A stretch of DNA of 64,000 bases from Conchiformibius kuhniae DSM 17694 (GTDB lineage Bacteria; Pseudomonadota; Gammaproteobacteria; Burkholderiales; Neisseriaceae), in the NCBI RefSeq assembly GCF_000428785.1, contig NZ_AUAP01000003.1, positions 62,001 through 126,000 of the forward strand. Direction: 5' to 3'. Shown in pieces: positions 26,080-35,900 of the stretch. Position numbers and translations under genes: made by a program. How positions within the stretch are numbered: position 1 is the stretch's first letter; every line of letters starts with the position of its first letter. The notes below the pieces were generated by a model. The model had not been told where the DNA came from, did no database searches, and was given only the letters and a program-made list of their open reading frames with translations.

Positions 26080-26634
26080 ATGACAAATACCATGAAAAAC
26101 AGCATGATTTGTGCGGGCTTTGCCCTGCTGCTCGCCGCTTGCGGCAAAAACACCGACACCATCGGCAAAGCCGACACCGTATTCAACCTGCTGGGCAAAA
26201 ACGATCGCATCGAAATCGAAGCCTTTGACGACCCCGATGTCAAAGGCGTGGCGTGCTACCTTTCCTATGCCAAAAAAGGCGGCTTGAAAGAAACCGTAAA
26301 CTTGGAAGAAGACGTCAGCGACTTTTCCGTGTCCTGCACCCAAACCACCCCCCACATCGAATACAACGAAAAAACCGTTGCCAAACCCGCCAAAGTATTC
26401 AAGCGCAGCGCCAGCTTTGCCTTCAAAACCATGCAGATTATCCGCTACTACGATGACAAGCGCAAAGTATTCAGCTACTTGGTGTACAGCGACCGCATCA
26501 TTCAAGGCTCGCCGAAAAACTCCGTCAGCGCCGTTTCCTGCCACGAAGGCGTACCCGCCGACGCACGCGCCGCCGAAGGGCGCACCGGCGTCAAAATCAT
26601 CGGCAGTTGCGTGATTGAAGGAGCGGCACCATGA
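26080..26634 (+). CDS. creA: CreA-family lipoprotein
   Basis: The 184-residue protein has a lipoprotein signal ending LLAAC. Its CreA-family body contains [40 protein letters not shown] and [20 protein letters not shown]. CreA proteins are exported and of unclear function. The ribosome-binding site comes from leader copy L3; a second ATG at 26092 is possible. It overlaps hisI by 4 nt (ATGA), so creA expression is coupled to histidine-biosynthesis genes. Confidence 0.88.
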   Translation: MTNTMKNSMICAGFALLLAACGKNTDTIGKADTVFNLLGKNDRIEIEAFDDPDVKGVACYLSYAKKGGLKETVNLEEDVSDFSVSCTQTTPHIEYNEKTVAKPAKVFKRSASFAFKTMQIIRYYDDKRKVFSYLVYSDRIIQGSPKNSVSAVSCHEGVPADARAAEGRTGVKIIGSCVIEGAAP

Positions 26635-27014
26635 CGGCACTCACCGACGCGGTCAAATGGAATGCGGACGGCTTGGTGTGTGCCGTTGCCCAAGACCACA
26701 TCAGCAAACAGGTTTTGATGGTGGCGTGGATGAATGCCGAAGCCCTGCGCCGCACCGTGGAAACGGGTTTTGCCCACTACTACAGCCGTTCCCGTCAAAC
26801 GCAGTGGAAAAAAGGCGAACAATCCGGACACCTGCAAAAAGTCCGCGCCCTGCATTTGGACTGCGACGGCGATGCGCTGGTGCTGCTGATTGAACAAAGC
26901 GGCGGCATCGCCTGCCACACCGGACGCGCCACCTGCTTTTACCGCGAATGGGACGGCACGGCATGGCAAACCCGTTTGCCCGTGTTGAAAACCGAACAGG
27001 AAATCTACCGATGA
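26631..27014 (+). CDS. hisI: Phosphoribosyl-AMP cyclohydrolase
   Basis: HisI opens the ring of phosphoribosyl-AMP in histidine synthesis. The 127-residue protein has [40 protein letters not shown], the metal-binding [11 protein letters not shown] and the CHTGRATCF cysteine motif. Its start overlaps creA and its stop overlaps hisE, each by 4 nt. Confidence 0.96.
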   Translation: MTALTDAVKWNADGLVCAVAQDHISKQVLMVAWMNAEALRRTVETGFAHYYSRSRQTQWKKGEQSGHLQKVRALHLDCDGDALVLLIEQSGGIACHTGRATCFYREWDGTAWQTRLPVLKTEQEIYR

Positions 27015-27331
27015 ACGACATTCTGCCCGCCTTGGCGGACATGCTGGAACAGCGCCGCAGCGCCGATGCCGCCACTTCCTACACCGCCAAGCTGCTGCAA
27101 GGCGACACCGAAAAAATCCTGAAAAAAATCATCGAAGAAGCGGGCGAAGTGCTGATGGCGGCGAAAGACGGCGACCGCGAACATTTGGTGTACGAAACCG
27201 CCGATTTGTGGTTTCACAGCATGATATTGCTGGCACAACAAGGCATTCGCGTGGAAAACGTGCTGGCGGAGCTGGCGCGGCGGCAGGGCGTATCGGGTTT
27301 GGCGGAAAAAGCGGCGCGGCAACCAAGCTGA
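27011..27331 (+). CDS. hisE: Phosphoribosyl-ATP pyrophosphatase
   Basis: HisE hydrolyses phosphoribosyl-ATP. The 106-residue all-helical protein contains [20 protein letters not shown] and [18 protein letters not shown], the MazG-like metal-binding pattern. It is coupled to hisI (ATGA overlap) and to the next small gene (TGATG overlap). Confidence 0.95.
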   Translation: MNDILPALADMLEQRRSADAATSYTAKLLQGDTEKILKKIIEEAGEVLMAAKDGDREHLVYETADLWFHSMILLAQQGIRVENVLAELARRQGVSGLAEKAARQPS

Positions 27332-27513
27332 TGCTGCTGAAAATCCTGTTTTTTTCCGCATTGGCGGCGGGCGTGTGCGCCATTGTCCGCCAAGCGCGTT
27401 GGCGCGGCGGTTTGCAGCGACTGCACCAAAACGTGCGTACCCTTGCCCGAACCTTGCTGCTGCTGGCGTTGTGCCTGCTGGTTTACCGCCTGTTTTTTGG
27501 AGAATCGCCATGA
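27331..27513 (+). CDS. Small membrane protein between hisE and a glycosyltransferase gene
   Basis: A 60-residue protein with two hydrophobic segments ([20 protein letters not shown] and TLLLLALCLLVYRLFF) around a basic loop. Overlaps with hisE (1 nt) and the glycosyltransferase (4 nt) support translation. Function unknown. Confidence 0.65.
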   Translation: MLLKILFFSALAAGVCAIVRQARWRGGLQRLHQNVRTLARTLLLLALCLLVYRLFFGESP

Positions 27514-28274
27514 GCCGAGCCGCTTTGCCCGTCAGTGCCACCGTTTTGACCAAAAACGCCGAACGCCATTTGGCGCGTTGCTTGGACGCGCTGCGCGGCA
27601 TCGACCAAGTCGTCGTGTTGGACAACGGCTCGCACGATGCCACCCTCGCCATTGCCCGACAATATGCCAACGTCGTGATTGTCGAGCATGAATTTGTCGG
27701 CTTTGGCGCACTGAAAAACTTGGCGGCACAACACGCCCGCCACGATTGGATTCTCAACATCGACAGCGACGAAGTCATTTCTGATGCGCTGGCACAATCG
27801 TTGGCACGGGCGGATTTTGCCGACCCTGCCGCCGTGTACGGCGTGTGCCGTTTGAATCATTATCGCGGTCGCGCCATTCGCGGCTGCGGCTGGTATCCCG
27901 ACATCGTGCCGCGCCTGTACCACCGCCGCCACACCGCATTCAGCGATGCCGCCGTCCACGAACGCATCATCATGCGCCCCGACAGCCGCAGCGTGGTGCT
28001 GGCGGGCGATTTGCTGCATTATTCCTACGAAGGCGGCGCGGCGGAGCTGATTGCCAAAATGCAGTTTTACACCGATTTGTACGCCCGCGAACACGCCGGC
28101 AAAAAATCCGCCACCACCGCCCAAGCCGCAGCACACGGGCTGTTTGCCTTTATCAAGAGCTATGTTTTCAAAAAAGGTTTTCTGTATGGCGGCGACGGCT
28201 GGGTGATTGCCACTTCCATTGCCGCCAATTCCTATTACAAATACATCAAGCTCAAAGAAGCCAACAAACCATAA
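27510..28274 (+). CDS. Family 2 glycosyltransferase, LPS/LOS-core type (WaaE/KdtX-like)
   Basis: The 254-residue protein has the GT-A fold (SATVLTKNAERHLARCLDAL; VVVLDNGSHDATLAIA) with the metal-binding DSD in LNIDSDEVI. The C-terminal part (GWYPDIVPRLYHRRHTAFSD; SYEGGAAELIAKMQFYTDLY) resembles the WaaE/KdtX beta-1,4-glucosyltransferases that decorate inner-core heptose. The acceptor here is not certain. A TTTGGAGAATCGCC site precedes the ATG. It is the last gene of the creA-his chain. Confidence 0.85.
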   Translation: MSRAALPVSATVLTKNAERHLARCLDALRGIDQVVVLDNGSHDATLAIARQYANVVIVEHEFVGFGALKNLAAQHARHDWILNIDSDEVISDALAQSLARADFADPAAVYGVCRLNHYRGRAIRGCGWYPDIVPRLYHRRHTAFSDAAVHERIIMRPDSRSVVLAGDLLHYSYEGGAAELIAKMQFYTDLYAREHAGKKSATTAQAAAHGLFAFIKSYVFKKGFLYGGDGWVIATSIAANSYYKYIKLKEANKP

Positions 28275-28362
28275 TCGCGGAAAAAGCTGGCACTTTGCAC
28301 GGGGTTTCGATACAATAACGGTATGGATTTTTCCCTGTTCAGCTTAATGAAAGGCTTTTGAT

Positions 28363-28596
28363 ATGTTTCCCGAATACCGTCATTTGATTACCGAATTGAA
28401 AAACAAAGACGCGCATTTCACCCGCTTGTTCAACGAGCATAACGAATTGGACGACCAAATCACCCGTTTGGAAAAAGACCCCGTTACCGGCTCTTCTGCC
28501 GAATCGGAAATTCATGAATTGAAAGTAAAAAAACTGGCGTTAAAAGACGAATTGTATGTGATTTTGAAACGCGCTGCCGATGAGGCAGAACAATAA
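28363..28596 (+). CDS. YdcH/DUF465 family small coiled-coil protein
   Basis: A 77-residue helical protein, MFPEYRHLITELKNKDAHFT and onward, with the family features HFTRLFNEHNELDDQI and the acidic C-terminus. Function unknown. It has its own terminator at 28618. Confidence 0.88.
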   Translation: MFPEYRHLITELKNKDAHFTRLFNEHNELDDQITRLEKDPVTGSSAESEIHELKVKKLALKDELYVILKRAADEAEQ

Positions 28597-28617
28597 GCCG
28601 TTGTTTAAACGCAAATG

Positions 28618-28653
28618 CGAACACCCGCCCATGTCGAACGGCGGGTGTTTCGC
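28618..28653 (+). terminator. Terminator after the YdcH gene
   Basis: CGAACACCCGCC pairs with GGCGGGTGTTTCG. Confidence 0.75.
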
Positions 28654-28689
28654 TTGATTAACGGCATATGAAAGCATGTGAAAGGAATT

Positions 28690-30006
28690 ATGTTAGGAAA
28701 ATGGTTGAAAAAACGGGTGCGCGGCGGGGACGTGCCGCGCCGTCATGCGGTGGTGTTGGACGTGTCGGCAACGGCGGCGGACGGGATTATCCGCAAGCTG
28801 GTCAAAGCAGGCTATGAGGCGTATTTGGTCGGCGGGGCGGTGCGCGATTTGCTGCTGGGCGTGCGCCCGAAGGATTTTGACGTGGCCACCAATGCCACGC
28901 CCGAGCAGGTGCGCGCCGTGTTCCGCCGCAGCCGCATTGTCGGACGGCGCTTCCCGATTGTGCATGTGCCTGTGGGCGGCGAAACGGTGGAAGTCAGCAC
29001 TTTCCGCAGTGGCGACGTGCGCCACAATGCTTCGGGGCGGATTGTGCGCGACAATGCCTACGGCACTTTGGCGCAAGATGCTTCGCGCCGCGATTTTACC
29101 TGCAATGCGCTGTATTATGATGTGATTGGCGGGGAGGTGATTGATTTTCACGGGGGCATGCGCGACATCGCCGCCAAGCGTTTGGTGATGATTGGCGATG
29201 CGGCAGAGCGTTATTGCGAAGACCCCGTGCGGATTTTGCGGGCGGTGCGTTTGTCGGGCAAGCTGGGCTTTGCGGTGGACAAGCACACTGCCGCGCCGAT
29301 TGCGCGTCATGTTCACCGCTTGGCGGGCGAGCCGGTGTCGCGCCTGTTTGACGAGCTGATGAAGATTCTGTTTTGCGGACAGGCGGAAGCGTGTTTGCGG
29401 CAATTGCGCCTGTTGGGGGCGGACGGGGGCGTGCATCCGTTTTTGTCGGCATTGCAGCAGGGCTTGGATGCCGGTGCGGGCGTGGTGGTGGCGGCACTGC
29501 GTTCGACCGATGCGCGGGTGCGCGAACACCGCCCCGTGTCGGCGGGATTTGTGTTGGCGGCGCTGTTGTGGCCGCAGGTGCGCGTGTTGTGGCAGCAGGG
29601 CATGGACGGCGGACAGTCGGCGGCGGCGGCGATGAACGATGCGGTGATGCAGATACGCGGCACGTTTGAGCGCGATTGGGGCTTGCCGCAACGCTATTCG
29701 GCGGTGATGCGCGAGATTTGGCTGATGCAGCCGCAGCTTGCCAACCGGCGCGGCGCACGTGCGTTCAGGCTGTTGGCACAGGCGCGGTTTCGCGCCGCCT
29801 ATGATTTTCTGCTGATTCGTGCCGAATGCGGCGAAGCGGCGGGCGATTTGGCACAATGGTGGACGGCGTTCCAGTCGGCGGACGATGCGGGCAAACGCCG
29901 TTTGACGGATGCGCTTGCCGCCGCACCGTCTGCCGGTGCCCAGCCCAAGAAAAAACGCCGCCGCAGACGCAAAAAAACCGCCGCCGCGCCGGTTGCGGAA
30001 GCGTAA
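28690..30006 (+). CDS. pcnB: Poly(A) polymerase I
   Basis: PcnB adds 3' poly(A) tails that promote RNA decay. The 438-residue nucleotidyltransferase has YLVGGAVRDLLLGVRPKDFD with the catalytic aspartates, RRSRIVGRRFPIVHVPVGGE and the DASRRDFTCNALYYD neck region. The C-terminus is strongly basic (KKKRRRRRKK), typical of PcnB rather than the CCA-adding enzyme. ATG 28690 has AAAGGAATT directly upstream; a GTG at 28678 is less likely. Confidence 0.93.
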   Translation: MLGKWLKKRVRGGDVPRRHAVVLDVSATAADGIIRKLVKAGYEAYLVGGAVRDLLLGVRPKDFDVATNATPEQVRAVFRRSRIVGRRFPIVHVPVGGETVEVSTFRSGDVRHNASGRIVRDNAYGTLAQDASRRDFTCNALYYDVIGGEVIDFHGGMRDIAAKRLVMIGDAAERYCEDPVRILRAVRLSGKLGFAVDKHTAAPIARHVHRLAGEPVSRLFDELMKILFCGQAEACLRQLRLLGADGGVHPFLSALQQGLDAGAGVVVAALRSTDARVREHRPVSAGFVLAALLWPQVRVLWQQGMDGGQSAAAAMNDAVMQIRGTFERDWGLPQRYSAVMREIWLMQPQLANRRGARAFRLLAQARFRAAYDFLLIRAECGEAAGDLAQWWTAFQSADDAGKRRLTDALAAAPSAGAQPKKKRRRRRKKTAAAPVAEA

Positions 30007-30009
30007 AAA

Positions 30010-30036
30010 CACCGTCATGCCGGCGCGGGCATGACG
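30010..30036. terminator. Bidirectional terminator between pcnB and ppk2
   Basis: CCGTCATGCCGG and its complement form a strong palindrome between convergent genes; it may derive from a dRS3-type repeat. Confidence 0.6.
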
Positions 30037-30058
30037 GCGGTTCGGTTGGCACGCCCAA

Positions 30059-30973
30059 TCAGCCGCGTTCTTGGGCAACCTTGTTCATATCGGGGTGGCT
30101 CACCAGCAGCGAATCCACTTCGCCGATTGCCTCATGGTCTTTGTCGGGATAATCCAGCTTGCTCAAGAAATAACGGATGCAGTTCAAACGGGCGCGTTTT
30201 TTGTCATCGGATTTGATGATGACCCAAGGCGCGTCTTGCGTGTGGGTGTGGAAAAACATGGCGTTTTTCGCTTCGGTGTAGTCGTTCCAACGGTTGAGCG
30301 ACTGCACGTCCACGGGCGAGAGTTTCCAATGTTTGAGCGGGTCGTGGGCGCGTGAAGAAAAGCGGCGGAACTGCTCTTCCCGCGACACCGAAAACCAGAA
30401 TTTGAACAGATGAATGCCGCTTGCCACCAGCATGCGTTCAAATTCGGGGGTTTGGCGCATGAACAGCAGGTATTCGTGCGGCTCGCAAAAGCCCATCACG
30501 CGTTCCACACCGGCGCGGTTGTACCACGAACGGTCGAAAAACACGATTTCGCCGGCTGTGGGCAGGTTTTGGATATAGCGTTGGAAATACCATTGTCCTT
30601 TTTCGGTTTCGGTGGGTTTTTCCAATGCCACCACGCGCGCGCCGCGCGGGTTCAGGTGTTCCATATAGCGTTTGATGGTACCGCCTTTGCCTGCCGCATC
30701 GCGCCCTTCAAATAAACCGACGATTTTCTGACCTTCCCCTTTCACCCAGCTTTGCACTTTGAGCAATTCGATTTGCAGCCGTTTTTTTTCTTTTTCGTAG
30801 GTGCGGCGGTTCATGCGCTTGGTATAGGGATAATCGGCGGGCAGGGGCGCGTTGGGGCTGTCTTCCTGTGCGGCTTGGTGTTCCTGCACCGCCTGTTTGA
30901 ACGCGGTCATGATTTCGTCCTGACTGTTACCGAAATCGATTTTTTCAAAAGGGTGGAGTTGCTTTTCGGTCAT
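30059..30973 (-). CDS. ppk2: Polyphosphate kinase 2 family protein
   Basis: The 304-residue PPK2 enzyme uses polyphosphate to phosphorylate nucleotides. Visible are the Walker A GLFEGRDAAGKGGTIKR (with the conserved RDAAGKGG), PTETEKGQWYFQRYIQNLP, Walker B FFDRSWYNRAGVERVMGF and the SSRAHDPLKHWKLSPVDVQS lid region. I chose ATG 30973, preceded by GAAAGGTATGCGACC; an upstream ATG at 31033 has no such site. Confidence 0.93.
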   Translation of the reverse strand: MTEKQLHPFEKIDFGNSQDEIMTAFKQAVQEHQAAQEDSPNAPLPADYPYTKRMNRRTYEKEKKRLQIELLKVQSWVKGEGQKIVGLFEGRDAAGKGGTIKRYMEHLNPRGARVVALEKPTETEKGQWYFQRYIQNLPTAGEIVFFDRSWYNRAGVERVMGFCEPHEYLLFMRQTPEFERMLVASGIHLFKFWFSVSREEQFRRFSSRAHDPLKHWKLSPVDVQSLNRWNDYTEAKNAMFFHTHTQDAPWVIIKSDDKKRARLNCIRYFLSKLDYPDKDHEAIGEVDSLLVSHPDMNKVAQERG

Positions 30974-31034
30974 GGTCGCATACCTTTCTGCGGCAAAACG
31001 TTGGAAAATATTTTCACCCCGATATTTTAACATG

Positions 31035-31170
31035 TTTCAACGCACAGGGCTGCACATAAAGCACGGCCCCATGCCTTGCCCCGATTCGGACGGGCTTGCG
31101 CCCCGCCCGAATAAACGAGGTTTTTACCGCCGCAAACGGCGGGGTTTCAAACCGAAAAGGCATTTTGATA
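31035..31170 (+). repeat. Leader repeat copy L4 (REP2/CREN-like)
   Basis: ATG-TTTCAACGCACAGGGCTGC at the left, the central and distal hairpins, and CCGAAAAGGCATTTTGAT at the right. Unlike the other copies the ribosome-binding site leads into a short frame (ATG 31173), not directly into pabBC, which starts 67 nt further on. Confidence 0.85.
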
Positions 31171-31239
31171 AATGAACCCTGTTCGGCGGGATTTTCGCGG
31201 GGTCGGGTATAATCGCCCTTTTTTGCGGAAGGGGCGGCG

Positions 31240-33024
31240 ATGCGTCCGTTTATGCTGTTTGACGATGCCTTGAGCGGGCAGGCGTTGTTGTTGCACGATT
31301 TTGAATACGAAGACGTTTTGCCCGACACGGCAGATGTTGATGCCTGTTTGCGGCGCGGTTGGGCGCGGGGGCTGCACGCGGGCGTGGTGGCGGAATACGG
31401 ATTCGGTGCGGGACTGATGCGCACGCGCACGGCAGAAACGGGCGTGTTGCGCCTGTTGTGGTTTGCCCGCAAAAGTGCGCCCGCCGATGTGCGGGCGTGG
31501 CTGGCGGCGCAGGGCGCGGCAGAGGGTGTGGCGGGCATTTCGCGCCCGCAGCCCGACACGGACGGCTCAAGCTATGCCCGCACGGTGGCGGACATTCACG
31601 CCGCCATTGCGCGGGGCGACACCTACCAAATCAATTACACCCACCGTTTGCACTTGTCTGCCTACGGCCCGCCCGTGCGCCTGTACGCCCGTTTGCGCCA
31701 AGCCGTGCCGTATGGTGCGCTGCTGCGTTTGCCCGAACGCGCCGGCGGCGATGATTGGGTATTGTGCTTTTCGCCCGAGCTGTTTTTGCGGGTAGGCGCG
31801 GACGGCACGGTTTGCACCGAGCCGATGAAGGGCACGGCACCGCGTTTGGGCGACGACGGGGACGCAGCCCGCGCCGCCGCTTTGCGTGCCGACCCGAAAA
31901 ACCGTGCCGAAAACACCATGATTGTCGATTTGCTGCGCAACGACTTGGGCAAAATCGCCCAAACGGGCAGCGTGTGCGTGCCCGAGCCGTTTAAGGTATC
32001 GCCTTTCGGCGCGGTGTGGCAGATGACCAGCACCGTGTGCGCCCGTATGCGCGAAGGCACATCGTTTGCCGCGCTGCTGGAAGCGGCGTTTCCCTGCGGC
32101 AGCATCACCGGTGCGCCCAAACGCAAAAGCATGGACATCATCGCCGAACGGGAAACGTCGCCGCGCGGGCTGTACACGGGCAGCATCGGTTTTTTGACGC
32201 ACGACCCGCAGGCCGCTTTGGGCTTTACCGCCTGTTTGAACGTGGTCATCCGCACCCTGTGTCTGCGCCGCAGCGCGGATTCGCCCGCACCGTGGCGGGG
32301 CGTGTACGGCGTGGGGAGCGGGATTGTCGCCGATGCCTGCGCCGCAGACGAATACCAAGAATGCGCGTGGAAAGCGCGTTTGCTCACCGGTTTGCGCCCC
32401 GAATGCGGCATTTTTGAAACCATGCGCGTGGAAAACGGCACGGTGGCGGCGTGGGCGGCGCATCGGGCGCGCTTGGCGGAAAGTGCCGGTGCCCTGAACA
32501 TTCCGCTTGACCTTCAGGCGGCGGAACACGCCGTGCAACAGGCATCGGCGGTCTTGCCCGCAGGCGTGTGGCGTTTGCGCTTGGACGTGTCCCCCGAAGG
32601 CGCGGCGGCGTGCCGTACCGCCCCGCTTGTTTCGCCCGCCGCCGCACGGGCATACGTCAGCGACACCGTTTTGCCCGACCGCGACCCCGTGCGCCGCCAC
32701 AAAACCACACGGCGCGAAGTGTTTGATGCCGTTTGGCGCGAAGCGGAAGCGCAGGGCGCATTCGATGCCCTGCTGTTTAATCGGAGCGGTTGGCTGCTCG
32801 AGGGCGGGCGCAGCAGCGTGATGATTGAATATCGGGGCGAAAAACTGATTCCTGCCGCCGATCTGGACGTATTGCACGGCATCGCCCGCCGCAGCCTGCC
32901 CGACCATGTCCGTCAAGCCCGCATCAGCCGCAGCATGCTGGCACAGGCAGATGCCGTGTATCTGGGCAATGCCCTGCACGGCTGGTTTCCCGTCAAATTG
33001 ATGTGGAAACGCGACAAGCCATAG
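31240..33024 (+). CDS. pabB: Aminodeoxychorismate synthase component I fused to aminodeoxychorismate lyase
   Basis: The protein makes p-aminobenzoate from chorismate for folate. In 594 residues the N-terminal part (about 1-380) is PabB, with TEPMKGTAPRLGDDGDAARA (catalytic Lys), AENTMIVDLLRNDLGKI and the PCGSITGAPK motif. The C-terminal part (about 385-594) is PabC-type with FETMRVENGTVAAWAAHRAR and LLFNRSGWLLEGGRSSVMIE. Fusions of this kind are known in neisseriae. A GGGTATAAT promoter box lies near 31207 and a GGAAGGGGCGGCG site before ATG. Confidence 0.93.
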   Translation: MRPFMLFDDALSGQALLLHDFEYEDVLPDTADVDACLRRGWARGLHAGVVAEYGFGAGLMRTRTAETGVLRLLWFARKSAPADVRAWLAAQGAAEGVAGISRPQPDTDGSSYARTVADIHAAIARGDTYQINYTHRLHLSAYGPPVRLYARLRQAVPYGALLRLPERAGGDDWVLCFSPELFLRVGADGTVCTEPMKGTAPRLGDDGDAARAAALRADPKNRAENTMIVDLLRNDLGKIAQTGSVCVPEPFKVSPFGAVWQMTSTVCARMREGTSFAALLEAAFPCGSITGAPKRKSMDIIAERETSPRGLYTGSIGFLTHDPQAALGFTACLNVVIRTLCLRRSADSPAPWRGVYGVGSGIVADACAADEYQECAWKARLLTGLRPECGIFETMRVENGTVAAWAAHRARLAESAGALNIPLDLQAAEHAVQQASAVLPAGVWRLRLDVSPEGAAACRTAPLVSPAAARAYVSDTVLPDRDPVRRHKTTRREVFDAVWREAEAQGAFDALLFNRSGWLLEGGRSSVMIEYRGEKLIPAADLDVLHGIARRSLPDHVRQARISRSMLAQADAVYLGNALHGWFPVKLMWKRDKP

Positions 33025-33194
33025 CTTTTTTTTGCGTTGGCTTAAAAAAAGGCGACTTTTTCGCACACGCCGCGCCGATTCCGACTACAATTAAACCACC
33101 TGCCGAACACAGGCAGGGGGATTTTCCGGACAGGGCAGGGCGAGCGGCTCTGCACGAACGGCACGTTTTTGTTTTTCCTTAAGGAGTTTGCAGT

Positions 33195-33932
33195 ATGAAA
33201 AAAATTGTTTTGGGTTTGTTGGCATGGGCGGGCATCGCCGGCAGCGCGCTGGCAGACGACAACCACCGTTTTGAAGCCTACGGCAAAGCGGGCTTGCCCA
33301 ACATCGCCGGCGGCGTTGCCTACGGCATCAACGACAAAGTAACCGTGCGCGGCGACATCGGTTTGTTCGGCATTTCGCGTGATTTTGACGAAGGCGATGT
33401 GAAATACACCGCCAAAGTCCGCAACCACAAAGCCAATGTGTATGCCGACTACTTCCCGATGAGCAACGGCTTCCGCCTGACCGGCGGCGCGGCATTGGGA
33501 CGCACCACCATCGAAGCCAACGGCACGGCACAAGTGACCCAAGAGCAAACCTTCAAATTGGGCGGCGAAAAATACACCGTGCAAATTGACGGCAACGACA
33601 AAGTCAAAGCTTCGGTTAAATACCCCGCGTTTTCACCCTATCTGGGCATCGGCTGGGGTCATAACGTCAAAACCGGCAAAGGCGCGTGGGGCTTCAACGC
33701 CGATTTGGGCGTGTTCATCGGCTCGCCCAAAACCACCGTCAGCTTGAGCAACGAATTGAACGACAAGCTGGTTGCCGCAGCAGCCAAAGGCGGTGCGACA
33801 CCTGCAGAAATTGCCAAAGGTCAAGCCGAAATCAACAGCCGTCTGGACGAAGAGAAAAAGAAAATCCAAGACAATGTCGGCAAAGTCAAAGCCCTGCCGA
33901 TGGTTTCCGTTGGCGTGAGCTACCGTTTCTAA
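33195..33932 (+). CDS. Outer-membrane beta-barrel protein with helical insert
   Basis: A 245-residue protein with a signal peptide (MKKIVLGLLAWAGIAGSALA), alternating beta strands and a terminal aromatic (VGVSYRF), the signature for outer-membrane insertion. It resembles eight-stranded OMP_b-brl proteins. A charged helical insert at about residues 190-230 (TPAEIAKGQAEINSRLDEEK) precedes the last strand and may face the periplasm. TTAAGGAGTTTGCAGT precedes the ATG. Specific function unknown. Confidence 0.8.
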   Translation: MKKIVLGLLAWAGIAGSALADDNHRFEAYGKAGLPNIAGGVAYGINDKVTVRGDIGLFGISRDFDEGDVKYTAKVRNHKANVYADYFPMSNGFRLTGGAALGRTTIEANGTAQVTQEQTFKLGGEKYTVQIDGNDKVKASVKYPAFSPYLGIGWGHNVKTGKGAWGFNADLGVFIGSPKTTVSLSNELNDKLVAAAAKGGATPAEIAKGQAEINSRLDEEKKKIQDNVGKVKALPMVSVGVSYRF

Positions 33933-33952
33933 GCGTGCATTTGCGTGAACCG

Positions 33953-33993
33953 CGCCCCGACAATCAATGATGATTGTCGGGGCGTTTGGTTTT
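33953..33993. terminator. Terminator between the OMP gene and mscS
   Basis: CGCCCCGACAATCA pairs perfectly with TGATTGTCGGGGCG; a T-rich end follows. Convergent genes, so it may serve both. Confidence 0.85.
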
Positions 33994-34000
33994 CACATCA

Positions 34001-35368
34001 TCAGGCAGATGGTGGCACGTCTGCGGACGGCGCATTGTCCGCAGCACCTTCAATCGCTGGCAAAGACTCATTCAAAATCCGCACTTCGCGCTGCGGGAAG
34101 GGAAACTCAATGCCTTCCTCATTAAAACGCCGCCACACCGTCAGCATAATATCGGAAAACAGCCCCATAAAACCGTTTTCGGGGTCGTCCACCCAAAAGC
34201 CCACCCGCAAATCGATGCCGTTGTCGCCAAAGCCGGTCAAAAACGCATTGGGCGCGGGGTTTTTGGCAACACGCGCCTGCGCCGCCGCCGACTCAATCAA
34301 AATCGCCAGTGCCTTCGGCACATCGGTTTCGTATGCCACTTGCACGTCCAAGCTCTGCCACAACGCTTTGCCCGTGTATGACTCGTTAATCACCGTTGAG
34401 GTAACAAAGGTTTCGTTCGGAATCAGGGCTTCTTGCCCGTCAATGCTGCGCAACACCACAAAACGCGAGGTGATTTTGCTGACATAGCCCGTAAAGCCGT
34501 TGACATTCAAACGGTCGCCGGGGCGCACCGAACGGTCGGCAAGAATGATGAAGCCCGACACATAATTGCTGGCGATTTTCTGCAAGCCGAAACCCAAGCC
34601 CACACCCAAAGCACCGCCAAACACCGACAGCACGGTCAGGTCGATGCCCACCAAGGGCAGCGCAATCAGCACCGACAGCACCATAAACAGGGTTTTGACC
34701 ACTTTCGACAGCACAATGCGCAGATTCATGTCGAGCCTGCGGGTGTTCATCAACTGCTCGTCAATCCAGCGTGCCAGCCACATCATCAGCATCATGACGA
34801 TGCCGACCCACAGCAAGCCCGTCAATACCGTGTACAGGCTCAATTTGTTGCTGCCCACCGCAAAGCTGAGCGATTTCATCCAATCGGTAATGATTTTGTC
34901 GATGCCCGACACCCACAGCAAAAAGCAGCCCCACAGCAGCCCCGACAAACGGCGTTCCCATTGCACGGTAAAGCGTCCTGCGGGCAATGCCAAGTGCAAA
35001 ACCGCCAACACCAAACGAATGCCCAACATCCAGTTTGCCGCCATCGCCAGCAATTGCGGCCAAACCACAGGATAAGCCGCCATTTTTGCTGCCAACTGTA
35101 TCAAGGAAGCGGCGGCGAACATCAGCAGGGGCCAGAAAATCCGTTCGGCGATGTGGCGCACGGGGTGCCAACGCCAAGATTGAATGCGTTTGCGAACCAA
35201 ATCGTGTTCGGCAATGTACAGACACAGCCAGCCCACCGCCAGCGTCAGCAGCAGCTCGACCCAACCGGCGGGCGTTTTCAGGCTTTGTGCCAGCATGGGT
35301 GCGGTAAAGCCGTGCCCTGCGGTTAAGTCTTGTGAAAAATCGTTGAAAAATTGGGAAAAATCGTTCAT
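34001..35368 (-). CDS. mscS: MscS-family mechanosensitive ion channel
   Basis: A 455-residue inner-membrane protein with about five to six helices in its N-terminal 240 residues. The MscS pore helix and beta domain follow (LSVFGGALGVGLGFGLQKIA; YVSGFIILADRSVRPGDRLN; GYVSKITSRFVVLRSIDGQE; LIPNETFVTS). Such channels open on osmotic downshock. ATG 35368 has AACAAGGCATCAA upstream. Acidic/Pro-rich C-terminus. Confidence 0.9.
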   Translation of the reverse strand: MNDFSQFFNDFSQDLTAGHGFTAPMLAQSLKTPAGWVELLLTLAVGWLCLYIAEHDLVRKRIQSWRWHPVRHIAERIFWPLLMFAAASLIQLAAKMAAYPVVWPQLLAMAANWMLGIRLVLAVLHLALPAGRFTVQWERRLSGLLWGCFLLWVSGIDKIITDWMKSLSFAVGSNKLSLYTVLTGLLWVGIVMMLMMWLARWIDEQLMNTRRLDMNLRIVLSKVVKTLFMVLSVLIALPLVGIDLTVLSVFGGALGVGLGFGLQKIASNYVSGFIILADRSVRPGDRLNVNGFTGYVSKITSRFVVLRSIDGQEALIPNETFVTSTVINESYTGKALWQSLDVQVAYETDVPKALAILIESAAAQARVAKNPAPNAFLTGFGDNGIDLRVGFWVDDPENGFMGLFSDIMLTVWRRFNEEGIEFPFPQREVRILNESLPAIEGAADNAPSADVPPSA

Positions 35369-35567
35369 TTGATGCCTTGTTGTCGTGTGAATGTGTGTGC
35401 GTGCCGTTGTTCGCAACGGCAAGATTGGACGGTGCTATGGTTGATGCGGTTTATTTTTCAGACAAGGCGGGACAACGCCGTATGAAAATTAAAGAACATG
35501 AACCCACACCTTGTTGGGCTTGCCGGCAACGCCAATGTGCGTACCGACAGCATGGGTTGATTATACA

Positions 35568-35600
35568 GAAAACAACAGCCCGAATAAAATTCGGGCTGGG
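35568..35600 (-). terminator. Terminator after tRNA-Phe
   Basis: On the minus strand CAGCCCGAATTTTATTCGGG closes a stem-loop and is followed by TTGTTTTC. Confidence 0.75.
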
Positions 35601-35605
35601 AAAGA

Positions 35606-35681
<76 letters not shown>

Positions 35682-35695
35682 TTGCAAAGACGGCT

Positions 35696-35724
35696 ATTAA
35701 ACCACAAACCGCATTGTCAGGCAA
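35696..35724 (-). promoter_or_regulatory. tRNA-Phe promoter
   Basis: Minus-strand TTGCCT (35724-35719), 17-nt spacer, TTTAAT (35701-35696). Confidence 0.6.
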
Positions 35725-35900
35725 GTTTTTTGCGGAAATTTTTTGGCAAATGTGGTATGTTTGCTGCCGAAGCGTGTCGTGATTGGGCTTTTTCCGGAAA
35801 AATAAACGGCATATCAAAATGCCGTTATGCCTGCACGGCGGCCTGGCAAGCAATTGATGACGGGCTTGGTTTTGCGGAATGTTTTGTGGTGATTGGCACA

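Noticed and set aside
31173..31260. Short ORF after leader copy L4
   Set aside because: It uses the leader's ribosome-binding site but has no conservation I can see and overlaps the pabBC start out of frame; kept only as a comment on L4.
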